A DNA stretch of 64,000 nt. It comes from Schaalia vaccimaxillae DSM 15804 (GTDB taxonomy: Bacteria; Actinomycetota; Actinomycetes; Actinomycetales; Actinomycetaceae). Of this stretch, positions 18,475 to 26,718 are shown piece after piece. The translations under genes were made by a program, and so were the position numbers. The stretch's first letter is position 1. Each line of letters opens with the position of its first letter. The notes below the pieces were generated by a model. That model was not told the DNA's origin. It worked only from the letters and a program-made list of their open reading frames with translations, and ran no database searches. The stretch spans positions 124,001 through 188,000 of the forward strand of contig NZ_ATUX01000008.1 in assembly GCF_000420425.1 (NCBI RefSeq), written 5' to 3'.

Positions 18475-19850
18475 AGGTTGGCCAGCCCTTCCACAAAGTT
18501 GTCGAGGTGGGGCCTGGTCAAAGCAGCCGCGTCATCGGGAACATCTTCGTTACCAATCGCAAAAATCAGCAGGCGACCCGAAGACGTAGACACGACGCCC
18601 GATAAGGATGCAACCATCGACAAAGAACCCGTTTTCGCCTGAACATTGGCGGCTCCAGCGCCCTCGTCTAAGCGAGATGCCATCGAGCCTTGCAGTCCTG
18701 CCCACGGCAGTGAACGGATCAATTCATCCGCGTCGTTGTTGTGATCAGTCATGGAAACACGGATCGTTTGAACCAGAGTTTCGGGGCTCAACCGATCGTC
18801 TTCAGACAGGCCGGAACAGTCCCCCAAAGACATGCCGTCCGTGGGGATTCCTGCGGATTCGAGGGTGGCTCTGACGGTTGAGACCGCGCCAGCGTAGGAG
18901 GTTTCCACTCGAGCGGCATCTGCCGCAAGCCTGCAATATTGGTCGGCGAGGGTGTTGTCAGACTCGTGGAGCATCCACCTGACTTGTTGAGCGACGGTGG
19001 CCGACTCCACTGAGGCGAGGGGCTCTGCATCTTCGGGGGCATCCGTTTGGCTGCCCATCGTTACTTCAATACCTTGTTCAGCAAGTGCTTGAGCGAACGC
19101 CTGGGCAGCATCGGCTGCAGGAGTTGACGAGAAAGAGTATGCACCCGGGCTTGTTCGACCAGCATCGATGGCCATCGCGGACACCTGGCCTTCGAATCTT
19201 GCTGTGCCCTGCTCGGTCCAGGCAGGAAGATGCGCGTCGCCTGCGAAGGGGTTGGTGGGCCAGTTGATCGTCACAGAGCCGATCTGACGTTCTCTCAGCT
19301 GCGCTGCCGTGTCGGCGGCCAAGTCGGCCAGTCCCGCATGTCCTGAAACCTGTTCTTTGTCGCCGGTTCCGGCGGAAAGCAGTAAGTCTCCTTCACTCCA
19401 CAGGTACACGGTGGTTCCTGAGAGTTTCGTCCCAGTGGTCAGTGTGTCCGACCCATTGAGTTGGGAAAGAGCGGTGAAGGCTGTAACAACCTTTGTAATG
19501 GAGGCGGGAGTGTGAACGCTGGTGCCCTGCGCGTCGAGCAGAACTTCGCCGGTGGAGGCGTCAATGACCATGCCCCATGATTTCCATTCGCCGTCTTGAG
19601 CGGCACTTTCAACCGATGCCCACAAGTTTTGAACGGATCGGGGCTCCACGGGAGTACCCTCGACAGCAGTAATCGTTGGAAGCGCAAGCCCAGATTGGGG
19701 TGTCATCTGTGGCGGGCCGGCGGCTTGAAGCTGCGGGGACGTAGTGAGTAGTCCCAGAACGCGGTCTTGAACATCTGCCACGACATACCCGCCTAGCGCG
19801 AGGCAGGCCGCACAAGCGCCTACAATCGCAGCCATAGTCCTTCGCCGCAT
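18471..19850 (-). CDS. dacB: D-Ala-D-Ala carboxypeptidase, PBP4 family (peptidase S13)
   Basis: 459 residues from the ATG at 19850, which has GAAGGG 7 nt upstream; a GTG at 19880 is an alternative. An N-terminal signal or anchor helix ([20 protein letters not shown]) is followed by an S13 domain with all three active-site motifs: SITK (Ser nucleophile), SDN and KTG. It trims D-Ala from peptidoglycan stem peptides outside the cell. It is divergent from ppa across about 108 bp, as in other actinobacteria (Rv3627c/Rv3628). Confidence 0.93.
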   Translation of the reverse strand: MRRRTMAAIVGACAACLALGGYVVADVQDRVLGLLTTSPQLQAAGPPQMTPQSGLALPTITAVEGTPVEPRSVQNLWASVESAAQDGEWKSWGMVIDASTGEVLLDAQGTSVHTPASITKVVTAFTALSQLNGSDTLTTGTKLSGTTVYLWSEGDLLLSAGTGDKEQVSGHAGLADLAADTAAQLRERQIGSVTINWPTNPFAGDAHLPAWTEQGTARFEGQVSAMAIDAGRTSPGAYSFSSTPAADAAQAFAQALAEQGIEVTMGSQTDAPEDAEPLASVESATVAQQVRWMLHESDNTLADQYCRLAADAARVETSYAGAVSTVRATLESAGIPTDGMSLGDCSGLSEDDRLSPETLVQTIRVSMTDHNNDADELIRSLPWAGLQGSMASRLDEGAGAANVQAKTGSLSMVASLSGVVSTSSGRLLIFAIGNEDVPDDAAALTRPHLDNFVEGLANL

Positions 19851-19958
19851 GGATGTCCCTTCATGGATGTCACGTTGCACAACAACTCTAGTGGCGTAGG
19901 AGCAGACCTATCGATCCGACACCCGTGCAGCGCGCGGCAAACATGCAAGGAGCACAGC

Positions 19959-20459
19959 GTGGAGTTCGACGTCACCATCGAGATTCCCAAGGGAAATCGA
20001 AACAAGTACGAGATCGACCACAAGACCGGACGGATCCGCCTGGACCGAATGCTGTTCACGTCCACCCGCTATCCAGATGACTATGGCTTTATTGACGACA
20101 CCCTAGGTGAGGACGGCGATCCGTTGGATGCCCTCGTTCTTTTGGAGGAACCGACCTTCCCCGGTTGTGTGATCCGTTGTCGCGCACTGGGCATGTTCCG
20201 CATGAAGGACGAAGCGGGTGGCGACGACAAGGTTTTGTGCGTTCCCGCCTCGGATCAGAGGGCTTCATGGCGCACCGAGATTGATGATGTTTCCGAGTTC
20301 CATCGCCTGGAAATTCAGCACTTCTTCGAGATCTACAAGGACTTGGAGCCCGGCAAGTCGGTTGAGGGTTCGCACTGGGTGGGACGTCAAGCCGCTGAGG
20401 AAGAGATTCAGCGTTCCTATCAGCGTTTGAAGGAAGCCCAGGCTCGCGGCGAGCACTGA
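19959..20459 (+). CDS. ppa: Inorganic pyrophosphatase
   Basis: 166 residues from the GTG at 19959, which is preceded by AAGGAG with 6-nt spacing. The in-frame extension to 19863 is not family-like. Family I soluble PPase features are [19 protein letters not shown] near the start and the Asp-rich active site [12 protein letters not shown]. It hydrolyses pyrophosphate to phosphate and pulls biosynthetic reactions forward. It converges with the NlpC/P60 gene, with a strong hairpin between them. Confidence 0.96.
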   Translation: MEFDVTIEIPKGNRNKYEIDHKTGRIRLDRMLFTSTRYPDDYGFIDDTLGEDGDPLDALVLLEEPTFPGCVIRCRALGMFRMKDEAGGDDKVLCVPASDQRASWRTEIDDVSEFHRLEIQHFFEIYKDLEPGKSVEGSHWVGRQAAEEEIQRSYQRLKEAQARGEH

Positions 20460-20522
20460 CCCGACAGGTGGTTCGCACCCAATAAGTGCCAACACCCGCC
20501 GCTTTCACCCAGATCCACTGTT

Positions 20523-20564
20523 ATACGTCGACGCCGGTTCGTGCACGAACCGGCGTCGACGTAT
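20523..20564. terminator. Perfect 42-nt palindrome, likely bidirectional terminator
   Basis: Two perfect 21-nt arms meet without a loop at TGCA (20542-20545), giving a long stem in either transcript. It sits 63 nt after the ppa stop and about 96 nt after the stop of the convergent NlpC/P60 gene. There is no strong T-run on either side, so termination would rest on the stem itself. Confidence 0.65.
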
Positions 20565-20660
20565 TAGTGGGTTTCAACACAGAACGGTGGGTTTCGAACC
20601 GATTCGCAAAGCGATATCGGTGAGCGGGCGAGATGTGGTCCGGATTCTGTGCAACGCGTG

Positions 20661-22043
20661 TCAGAGACGCACGCCGTAAGGCATGAGACTTCCCCAGCCG
20701 TAGATCGACGTGATTCGCACTGTCATCCCGAAAGTCGGAGCCTCAATCATCTGCCCGTTGCCAAGCGCGATAGCAACGTGGTAGATACCAGACTGCGATC
20801 CGTTCGAGGACCAGAAGATCAAGTCACCGGGCTGGATATTGCTCAGCGAAACCTTAGTCCCATAGTTGTACTGGGACTTGGAGTAGTGAGGCAAGGAAAC
20901 ACCAGCTTGACGCCAGGCAAGCATGGTCAGACCAGAACAGTCGACGCCGCCGTAGGATTCGCCGCCCCACACGTAGGGAACACCCAGGTAGGACTTAGCT
21001 GCTGCGATGGCGGTTCCTGCGCCACCTGACGAGCTAGGCGCATTGTTCGAAGCTGCGGCCTGCGCTGCAGCGGCTGCGGCCTGCGCTGCGGCGGCCTGGT
21101 CGGCAGCGCGTCGTGCGGCTGCCTGTTGGGCAGCTGCGTTTGCCGCTTGCTGGGCTGCGGCTGCCTCGGCTGCTGCAGCACGTCGTTGAGCCTCTTCTTG
21201 AGCACGCTGAGCTGCGGCGGCAGCTTCGGCTTGAGCTTGACGTGCAGCTTCTTCCGCGGCAGCTTTAGCTGCTGCTTCTTCGGCTGCTGCACGTTGGGCA
21301 GCAAGGGCTGCTTCGCGCTGCTGGATCAGTTCAACTGTGGTGTTTTGCTTTTGCGCGAGCTCTTCAATATAAGCCTGGCGCTGAATCTCGGTGCTTGCCT
21401 GCAGCTGGACGGCCTGGTCGGCTGCAGCTTGTGCGGCATTGGTGCGCTCAGCAACTTCCGCGGTTGCCTTCTCTTGCTCAGCGAGTGCGGAGTCAGCGGC
21501 GCCTTGCATGACATCAGCGACTTGTTCGAGGGCGGCCACCTTTTGCATCTTGGTGTCCGCGGCTGCGGAGAAGTTGTTGATGGTGGTCTGTTTAGTTTCG
21601 ACTGTGCGCAGGCCATCTGCATCGAGGTAGGGAGCCAGCGAATCCAGCGAGGACGCGCCTTCGCGGTAGGCGGTCTGAGCTACTTGGGCGATTTCCCTCT
21701 TGCCCTGTTCGAATTCGGCGCGTGCTTTGTCTGCGTCCTTTTGCGCCTTGTCCGCGGTGGCGGTGGCTTCGCCTAGGGCGATGTTGGCTGCGTTGAGTTC
21801 TTCGGCAGCGATCTGCGCGTCTTCAACCGCTTTACGAGCGTTGGCTGTGACTGCTGCAAGCCTTACTTCAATCTCGGCGACGGAGAGCTTGGCTGCTTCC
21901 TCGGCAGCTTGAGCCCGGGCAATCTCATCTTCTGAAGGAGCTGCTTGGGCGAGCTGAGGAAGGGTCAGTGCTGCTGTGGCGATGATGACAACTGCGGCCA
22001 TGCGGGTGCGCAGCCGGGTCCATCGCGTTGGAGTCGTGGTCAC
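20661..22043 (-). CDS. RipA-like NlpC/P60 peptidoglycan hydrolase
   Basis: 460 residues from the GTG at 22043 (AGGTGA 5 nt upstream). A signal peptide ends in LPQLAQAA. Residues ~35-240 form a coiled coil, followed by an Ala/Glu/Gln-rich linker (about 240-330). The C-terminal NlpC/P60 domain has the catalytic Cys in GGVDCSGLTMLAW, His in IYHVAIALGNG and a third residue Glu in QMIEAP. Cys-His-Glu is the RipA arrangement, whereas many NlpC/P60 enzymes have His third. It should cleave stem peptides in septal peptidoglycan, with the coiled coil giving autoinhibition or FtsX-type activation (inference from RipA/PcsB). Confidence 0.9.
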   Translation of the reverse strand: MTTTPTRWTRLRTRMAAVVIIATAALTLPQLAQAAPSEDEIARAQAAEEAAKLSVAEIEVRLAAVTANARKAVEDAQIAAEELNAANIALGEATATADKAQKDADKARAEFEQGKREIAQVAQTAYREGASSLDSLAPYLDADGLRTVETKQTTINNFSAAADTKMQKVAALEQVADVMQGAADSALAEQEKATAEVAERTNAAQAAADQAVQLQASTEIQRQAYIEELAQKQNTTVELIQQREAALAAQRAAAEEAAAKAAAEEAARQAQAEAAAAAQRAQEEAQRRAAAAEAAAAQQAANAAAQQAAARRAADQAAAAQAAAAAAQAAASNNAPSSSGGAGTAIAAAKSYLGVPYVWGGESYGGVDCSGLTMLAWRQAGVSLPHYSKSQYNYGTKVSLSNIQPGDLIFWSSNGSQSGIYHVAIALGNGQMIEAPTFGMTVRITSIYGWGSLMPYGVRL

Positions 22044-22138
22044 TGATTCACCTGTCGTCGGGATTATTTCTGCAGCGCACCAGCGAGGGTACGCATCGTG
22101 TTGAGGGTAGAACATCCTAAGCATCACACGCAACAAGA

Positions 22139-22181
22139 TTCACAGTTATTCACAAACATCACAACTTTCAAATTAGTCACA
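22139..22181. promoter_or_regulatory. TCACA direct-repeat array upstream of NlpC/P60 gene
   Basis: On the plus strand TTCACA occurs at 22139 and 22149, ATCACA at 22158 and GTCACA at 22176, with a degenerate copy (TTTCAA) between the last two. The spacing is 9-10 nt, about one helical turn. It lies ~100 bp upstream of the GTG of the RipA-like gene. Tandem GTCACA-type repeats are bound by the actinobacterial response regulator MtrA, which controls cell-wall hydrolases, so this is a candidate MtrA site (inference). Confidence 0.45.
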
Positions 22182-22304
22182 ACCGCAACATATGCACCAT
22201 GAAGCGTGGTTTTCGCCAATCTCCCGCCACAGGCCCGAGCGAGCCTCAAGGCTTAGAAAGTCATAGCCTTCAGCGGGGGTCACACCTTACGCGGTCGCGA
22301 TCAG

Positions 22305-22410
22305 CCTCGCCCTCGTTGTTCTTTCGTAAAAGTTCGGACCAACCTCACCCTTCTTTCACAAAAGGCCGGATCGACCTCGCCCTCGTTCCTCTTTCACAAA
22401 AGTCCGGACT
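22305..22410. repeat. Three imperfect ~35-nt direct repeats
   Basis: Units at 22305-22342, 22343-22374 and 22375-22410. Each begins CCTC(G/A)CCCT and carries a core like CTTTCACAAAAGTCCGGA (unit 1 has TCGTAAAAGTTCGGA, unit 2 TCACAAAAGGCCGGA). They are head to tail without gaps, about 220-330 bp upstream of metY. The function is unknown: tandem regulator sites or an expanding intergenic repeat. Confidence 0.6.
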
Positions 22411-22478
22411 GTGGGACAACTAGCAGCCAACTTCGCCTGCCTCTAATCTCGGAGTCATGTTCCGTCGAATGCCAAGCT

Positions 22479-22506
22479 GACTACGCGTCAGCCCTGCCGC
22501 GTAGTC
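22479..22506 (+). promoter_or_regulatory. Hairpin in the metY leader, possible regulatory RNA
   Basis: Arms GACTACGCG (22479-22487) and CGCGTAGTC (22498-22506) pair perfectly around a 10-nt loop, about 125 nt before the metY start. Methionine genes in actinobacteria often have SAM- or SAH-responsive leaders, but I cannot match this sequence to a known riboswitch class. A simple attenuator is equally possible. Confidence 0.35.
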
Positions 22507-22631
22507 GCGCCCCAGCACCCATCCCCGCGGGAGACGCCACCGGCCACACATCGACATATTTGCCAGGACCCTTGTCCACCAGGGCGTTCACCCGCTCCCA
22601 GACCTTCCCCCTAATGTCCAAGGAGCACCCC

Positions 22632-23975
22632 ATGACTTACACCAACGAAGCCAACTGGTCTTTTGAAACCAAGCAGATCCACTCCGCCTGGGATCAAGAT
22701 CCTCAAACCGGCGCCACGTCGCTGCCGATCTACCAGACCTCTTCCTACGCCTTCGAAAATGCTGAACAGGCTGCCGCCCGCTTTGCTCTCAACGAGCTCG
22801 GCCCGATTTACACGCGCCTGACCAACCCGACGACCGACGCGGTCGGCGCTCGCGTCGCGGCCCTCGAAAATGGGGTCGGCGGCCTGCTCGTCTCGTCGGG
22901 TCAGTCCGCAGCAGCCCTGACCATTCTCGCCCTGGGTTCGGCAGGCAACAACATCGTCGCCTCGCCCTCCCTTTATGGCGGCTCCGTCACCCTCTTGCGC
23001 AACACCCTGTCACGACTGGGAATTGAAGCCCGTTTCGTCGACGATCCGCTCAACGCTCGACAGTGGAAGGACCTGACCGACGACAAGACCGTCGCGTATT
23101 TTGGCGAATCCATCCCGAACCCGCAGGGCGATATTTTCGATATTGAAACCATCGCCGTAGCCGCCCACGAGGTTGGTGTTCCGCTGATCATTGACAACAC
23201 GGTGGCAACGCCGTACCTCATTCGGCCCATCGAGTGGGGAGCGGACATCGTCGTCCACTCGGCCACAAAATACCTGGGCGGACACGGAACCTCTATCGCC
23301 GGCGTGATCGTAGATTCAGGAAACTTCGACTACACGACTCAGCCGCAACGCTTCCCCCAATTCAATGAACCGGAAGCCTCCTACCACGGCATCGTCTTTG
23401 GCGAGACCTTCGGCAAGGACGGGGCCCTGGGAGCCAACCTGGCTTTCTTACTGCGCGTACAGACTCTGGTCAACCGCGACTTGGGCGCCGTCACGTCGCC
23501 ATTTAATGCTTTCCTCATTGAACAGGGAATTGAGACGCTGTCCCTGCGCGTCGAGCGCCACGTCGACAACGCCCTGGCCGTCGCCCAGCACCTCGAAGCT
23601 CACCCGCAAGTTGAATCCGTGAACTATGCGGGACTGGAGTCCTCGCCCCACCACGCACTCCAGCTCAAGTACGCGCCGCGCGGCGCTGGCGGCCTCCTGT
23701 CCTTCGTCATCAAAGGCGGGTACGATGCCGGACGCGCCTTCGCCAACGGCCTGGAGCTACTGCCAACCGTGGCCAATATCGGCGACGCAAAGTCCCTGGT
23801 GATTCACCCTGCGTCGACCACGCACTCTCAGCTCACCGAGGACGAGTTGCGCCACATCAATATCGAACCGGGCACCGTGCGCCTGTCAATTGGTATTGAA
23901 AACATCAAGGACATCCTCGCCGACCTGGAGCTTGGGTTCGCGGCGGCTGCGAAGGCTAGGGCCACAGACGCCTGA
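22632..23975 (+). CDS. metY: O-acetylhomoserine sulfhydrylase
   Basis: 447 residues from the ATG at 22632 (AAGGAG 7-8 nt upstream; the in-frame extension to 22560 is not family-like). Cys/Met-metabolism PLP enzyme. The N-terminus has FETKQIHSAWDQDPQTGATS, the core has GPIYTRLTNPTTDAV, and the PLP lysine is in HSATKYLGGHGTS. The late motif LVIHPASTTHSQL is typical of O-acetylhomoserine sulfhydrylases. It makes homocysteine from O-acetylhomoserine and sulfide. metX, which supplies the acetylated substrate, follows after 133 bp. Confidence 0.93.
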   Translation: MTYTNEANWSFETKQIHSAWDQDPQTGATSLPIYQTSSYAFENAEQAAARFALNELGPIYTRLTNPTTDAVGARVAALENGVGGLLVSSGQSAAALTILALGSAGNNIVASPSLYGGSVTLLRNTLSRLGIEARFVDDPLNARQWKDLTDDKTVAYFGESIPNPQGDIFDIETIAVAAHEVGVPLIIDNTVATPYLIRPIEWGADIVVHSATKYLGGHGTSIAGVIVDSGNFDYTTQPQRFPQFNEPEASYHGIVFGETFGKDGALGANLAFLLRVQTLVNRDLGAVTSPFNAFLIEQGIETLSLRVERHVDNALAVAQHLEAHPQVESVNYAGLESSPHHALQLKYAPRGAGGLLSFVIKGGYDAGRAFANGLELLPTVANIGDAKSLVIHPASTTHSQLTEDELRHINIEPGTVRLSIGIENIKDILADLELGFAAAAKARATDA

Positions 23976-24096
23976 TCTGCGTGCGGGGCCGGCCTCGTTG
24001 CCCCGTGCGACAGCGCGGCCTCGTTCCCCATGCGCACGGCCGCCCAACTTCGTTGCCAGCCAGCACCCCACGCTCGTCCTCGTCCGCTCCTGACGT

Positions 24097-24102
24097 TAGG
24101 CT
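24097..24102 (+). promoter_or_regulatory. Probable -10 box of a leaderless metX promoter
   Basis: TAGGCT ends 6 nt before the metX ATG at 24109 and no Shine-Dalgarno sequence is present. The same hexamer with the same spacing precedes the gene at 3078. It suggests metX has its own promoter besides any read-through from metY. Confidence 0.4.
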
Positions 24103-24108
24103 CATCCC

Positions 24109-25287
24109 ATGTCTCGTACGCAACTGCCGCCCGCACCCGTTTCAGGCGGCTGGCACCCCGGCGACCCGGTTGCTGAACGCCAATTCGCCGATTTGGGTTC
24201 CCTGCGCTTGGAAAACGACTCTGTACTTCCCGGCGCCACCTTGGCGTATGAGACGTGGGGCGAGTTGGACGAAGCAAAGTCCAATGCGGTCTTGATCCTC
24301 CACGCACTCACCGGAGACGCCCACGTCTTTGGACCGGCAAGCCCAGGCCAACCGACCCCCGGGTGGTGGGAGCAGATCGTCGGGCCCGGCAAAGTTATTG
24401 ACACTGACCGATATTTTGTCGTGGCCGCGAATGTTTTGGGAGGCTGCCAGGGGTCAACTGGACCGGCGTCGCCCGCTCCCGATGGGAAGCCGTGGGGGTC
24501 GCGCTTCCCCGTGGTGTCTACGCGCGACCAGGTACTTGCGGAATCTCGTTTAGCGGACCTGCTGGGCATCCAGACGTGGTCGCTAATCGTGGGCGCTTCC
24601 TTGGGTGGGCATCGGGCGATTGAGTGGGCGGTGAGTTATCCGGAGCGCGTTGAACGTCTGATTGTTGTGGCTTCGGGAGCTCAGACCACCGCAGACCAGG
24701 CGGCGTGGAGTCACACTCAGATCCGTGCGATTGAGCTGGATCCAAATTGGAAGGGCGGCGACTATTACGAGGGCGAGGTCGGGCCAACGGCCGGATTGGC
24801 TTTAGCCAGGCAGATCGCCCACACGACCTATCGCTCGCCCAGCGAGTTAGATGCTCGTTTTGGTCGGCTCCCCCAGCGCGAGGAGGACCCGTTGCACGGG
24901 GGCCGTTTGGCGGTTGAGTCGTATTTGGACTATCACGGCGAGAAGATCGTGCGCCGTTTTGATGCGGGGTCCTATGTGACTTTGTGTCGATCCTTGCTCA
25001 GTCACGATGTCGGGCGTGACCGCGGAGGCCAGCGCGAGGCGTTGGCTAGGGTCACGGCAAAGACGCTGGTGGTCGCTGTGGATTCGGATCGCCTCTTCTT
25101 CCCCGAGCAGGTTTGGCAGATGGCCGATGGGATTTCTGGCGCGTATTACAGGGAGATTCATTCGGACCACGGCCATGACGGTTTCCTGATCGAGTCGGAT
25201 CAGCTCATTGCCTTGATTGATGAGTTCCTCAATCAGCGGATCGGTTCGCGCGCCTCCGTCTTCGCCCCGAGGGACACCCAAAACTAG
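24109..25287 (+). CDS. metX: Homoserine O-acetyltransferase
   Basis: 392 residues, alpha/beta-hydrolase fold. Segments are LAYETWGELDEAKSNAVLI near residue 43, HALTGDAHV, and a nucleophile elbow VGASLGGHRAIEWAV (family usually GGSMGGMQ). The catalytic Asp is in VDSDRLFFP and the His in SDHGHDGFL. It transfers acetyl (possibly succinyl) from CoA to homoserine, making the substrate for MetY. The pairing with metY supports acetyl. The last codons and stop lie inside a 44-nt repeat unit (25268-25311), so the C-terminal residues APRDTQN are repeat-encoded. Confidence 0.93.
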   Translation: MSRTQLPPAPVSGGWHPGDPVAERQFADLGSLRLENDSVLPGATLAYETWGELDEAKSNAVLILHALTGDAHVFGPASPGQPTPGWWEQIVGPGKVIDTDRYFVVAANVLGGCQGSTGPASPAPDGKPWGSRFPVVSTRDQVLAESRLADLLGIQTWSLIVGASLGGHRAIEWAVSYPERVERLIVVASGAQTTADQAAWSHTQIRAIELDPNWKGGDYYEGEVGPTAGLALARQIAHTTYRSPSELDARFGRLPQREEDPLHGGRLAVESYLDYHGEKIVRRFDAGSYVTLCRSLLSHDVGRDRGGQREALARVTAKTLVVAVDSDRLFFPEQVWQMADGISGAYYREIHSDHGHDGFLIESDQLIALIDEFLNQRIGSRASVFAPRDTQN

Positions 25288-25355
25288 CGCGAAGGACGCA
25301 CATCTGTCCCTCGAGGGACGCCCAAAAGTTCCCCGAAGGACGCACATGTCCTGCA
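25268..25355. repeat. Tandem pair of a 44-nt intergenic repeat
   Basis: Unit 1 (25268-25311) and unit 2 (25312-25355) both start CGAGGGAC(A/G)CCCAAAA and both contain CGAAGGACGCACAT. The first contains the metX stop codon. An inverted copy is at 28847-28886, so this is a dispersed family, at gene ends in both places. Confidence 0.65.
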
Positions 25356-25416
25356 CATCCTTGATTCGCGACACTAATGACCCGACCATCACCTCTTGAC
25401 ACCTTCACCACTTCTA

Positions 25417-25442
25417 TGGTTCATTAATCATGTAAAGAACCA
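25417..25442. promoter_or_regulatory. Candidate operator of the GntR-type regulator
   Basis: The inverted repeat TGGTTC-N14-GAACCA lies 16-42 nt before the regulator's ATG, just after a TTGACA (25396-25401) that could be a -35 box. YtrA-type GntR regulators usually repress their own ABC operon from such a palindrome. The -10 box is not clear. Confidence 0.45.
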
Positions 25443-25458
25443 GTAAGGAGGTGTTTTC

Positions 25459-25839
25459 ATGGAACTCGACTCCACCACCCCGATCTACGTCCAGATCGCC
25501 AACGACATTCGACATCAAATCCTCATCGAGGCCCTCCTCGACGGAGACCAAATCATGTCGACCACCCAATACGCCACGACCTACCGCATCAATCCAGCCA
25601 CCGCCGCCAAAGCCTTCACACAACTCGTCGACGACGGCCTCATCGTCAAACGCCGCGGCATCGGCATGTTCGTCGCCAACGGAGCCCGCGAGCGCCTCGT
25701 CGCAGCCCAATCAGCCAGTTTCATCGACGACACATTTTCCCCCGTCGCGCGCCAAGGCCTCGCCCTCGGCATCGCGCCCGAAGCTCTCATCAACCAGATC
25801 GCGGCCCTCGCCGCCGAAATGACTCCTAGGAGCGAATGA
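25459..25839 (+). CDS. GntR-family regulator, YtrA subfamily
   Basis: 126 residues, the short YtrA form. The N-terminal winged helix-turn-helix starts PIYVQIANDIRHQIL, and the recognition region is TYRINPATAAKAFTQLVDDGLI followed by the wing KRRGIGMFV. The C-terminus is a short helical dimerisation extension, not a FCD/UTRA ligand domain. A strong Shine-Dalgarno sequence (AAGGAGGTG) precedes the ATG. It overlaps the ABC ATPase gene, so it should control the three-gene operon, probably in response to an envelope stress or substrate that the sequence does not reveal. Confidence 0.88.
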   Translation: MELDSTTPIYVQIANDIRHQILIEALLDGDQIMSTTQYATTYRINPATAAKAFTQLVDDGLIVKRRGIGMFVANGARERLVAAQSASFIDDTFSPVARQGLALGIAPEALINQIAALAAEMTPRSE

Positions 25840-26717
25840 TGATCCACATCAACTCCCTCACACACACCTATCCGCGCACGAAAAAGCCCGCAATCAATAA
25901 CATTAGCGCCGATTTTTCCGACGGCTCTATCACCGGCGTCATCGGCCCCAACGGTTCGGGTAAGACAACTTTCTTCAAAGCCATGGCCGGCTTCCTCGAA
26001 CCCCAGGCGGGGATCATAGAAGCCTTCGGCCAGCGCTTCACCCGCGAAGACTTGCCCGCCCTCGCACTGTATTCGACCGACACCAAAGAGTTCTCGAATC
26101 TGTTAGCCAAACCAACTATCCGCCAGGCGCAGGCCCGTCCCACCTGGAGCGATGAAACTTTCGACCGAGTCACCCGCCGCTTCAACATTAAGCTGCGCGG
26201 CAACCTCGCCAAGCGGTCTCAAGGGGAACGCTCCCTGTTCATGACCGCTCTAGCACTGGCATCGGGGGCGCCACTGACGCTGCTCGATGAACCCACCGGC
26301 AACCTCGACGTGCCGACGCGCCTGGCCCTGGCAGAAGAAATCATCCAAACCAGCGTGGAAGCCAAAGAAGCTGGGAAACCCCGGGCATTCGTCATCGCCA
26401 GCCACCTAGTATCCGAGCTGGAGAACCTCATCGAGAATGTCATTGTCCTTTCCGAGGGCGAAATCATCGCTTCGACAACCGCCGAAGAGTTGCGCTCATC
26501 GACGGTTGCGCTGGTGGGCGATCCTGCGCGGATTCGCTCGCTTGTCGAGGGCGATCCCGTGGCTCAGATTCACAGTGAGCGCCCGTTGGGGCGCCTAGCC
26601 GAAATCAGAGTGTCGAATATTCAACCAACGACCATGCAAGCCTTGACCGCTGCAGGCGTCGAGATCCAATCCCTGTCATTCCAAGACGCTTTCGTATCTC
26701 TCATTGAGGAGAAGTGA
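25836..26717 (+). CDS. ABC transporter ATP-binding protein
   Basis: 293 residues. Walker A GPNGSGKTT (near residue 38), a divergent signature KRSQGERS in place of LSGGQ, Walker B LTLLDEPTGNLD, and the switch His in IASHLVSE. The C-terminal ~70 residues form a small extra domain, as in YtrB-like subunits. It energises the permease encoded next. The GntR stop and this start overlap by 4 nt (a second ATG is at 25839). The substrate is unknown; YtrA-linked ABC systems are often tied to antibiotic or envelope stress. Confidence 0.9.
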   Translation: MMIHINSLTHTYPRTKKPAINNISADFSDGSITGVIGPNGSGKTTFFKAMAGFLEPQAGIIEAFGQRFTREDLPALALYSTDTKEFSNLLAKPTIRQAQARPTWSDETFDRVTRRFNIKLRGNLAKRSQGERSLFMTALALASGAPLTLLDEPTGNLDVPTRLALAEEIIQTSVEAKEAGKPRAFVIASHLVSELENLIENVIVLSEGEIIASTTAEELRSSTVALVGDPARIRSLVEGDPVAQIHSERPLGRLAEIRVSNIQPTTMQALTAAGVEIQSLSFQDAFVSLIEEK

Positions 26718-26718
26718 C

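Larger units (their letters stand above)
22044..22631. other. 588-bp intergenic region between NlpC/P60 gene and metY
   Basis: The longest gene-free stretch in the window. From left to right it holds the NlpC/P60 leader with a TCACA repeat array (22139-22181), three related ~35-nt direct repeats (22305-22410), a 9-bp hairpin (22479-22506) and the metY Shine-Dalgarno sequence. A 74-codon frame at 22199-22423 runs through the repeats, has no family-like features and is not called. Confidence 0.6.

Noticed and set aside
21126-21776. 216-codon plus-strand frame opposite the NlpC/P60 gene
   Set aside because: Cys/Leu/Gly-rich product created by the complement of the Ala-rich coiled coil; a shadow frame.
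22044-22140. Possible c-di-AMP (ydaO-type) riboswitch upstream of the NlpC/P60 gene
   Set aside because: Actinobacterial wall hydrolase genes often have one and disA is nearby, but none of the conserved riboswitch segments can be found in the leader on the minus strand.
22305-22410. CRISPR array
   Set aside because: The three repeats are adjacent and imperfect with no unique spacers, and no cas genes are present.
22199-22423. 74-codon frame in the intergenic repeats before metY
   Set aside because: It is composed of the direct repeats, is Ser/Arg-rich and has no Shine-Dalgarno sequence.
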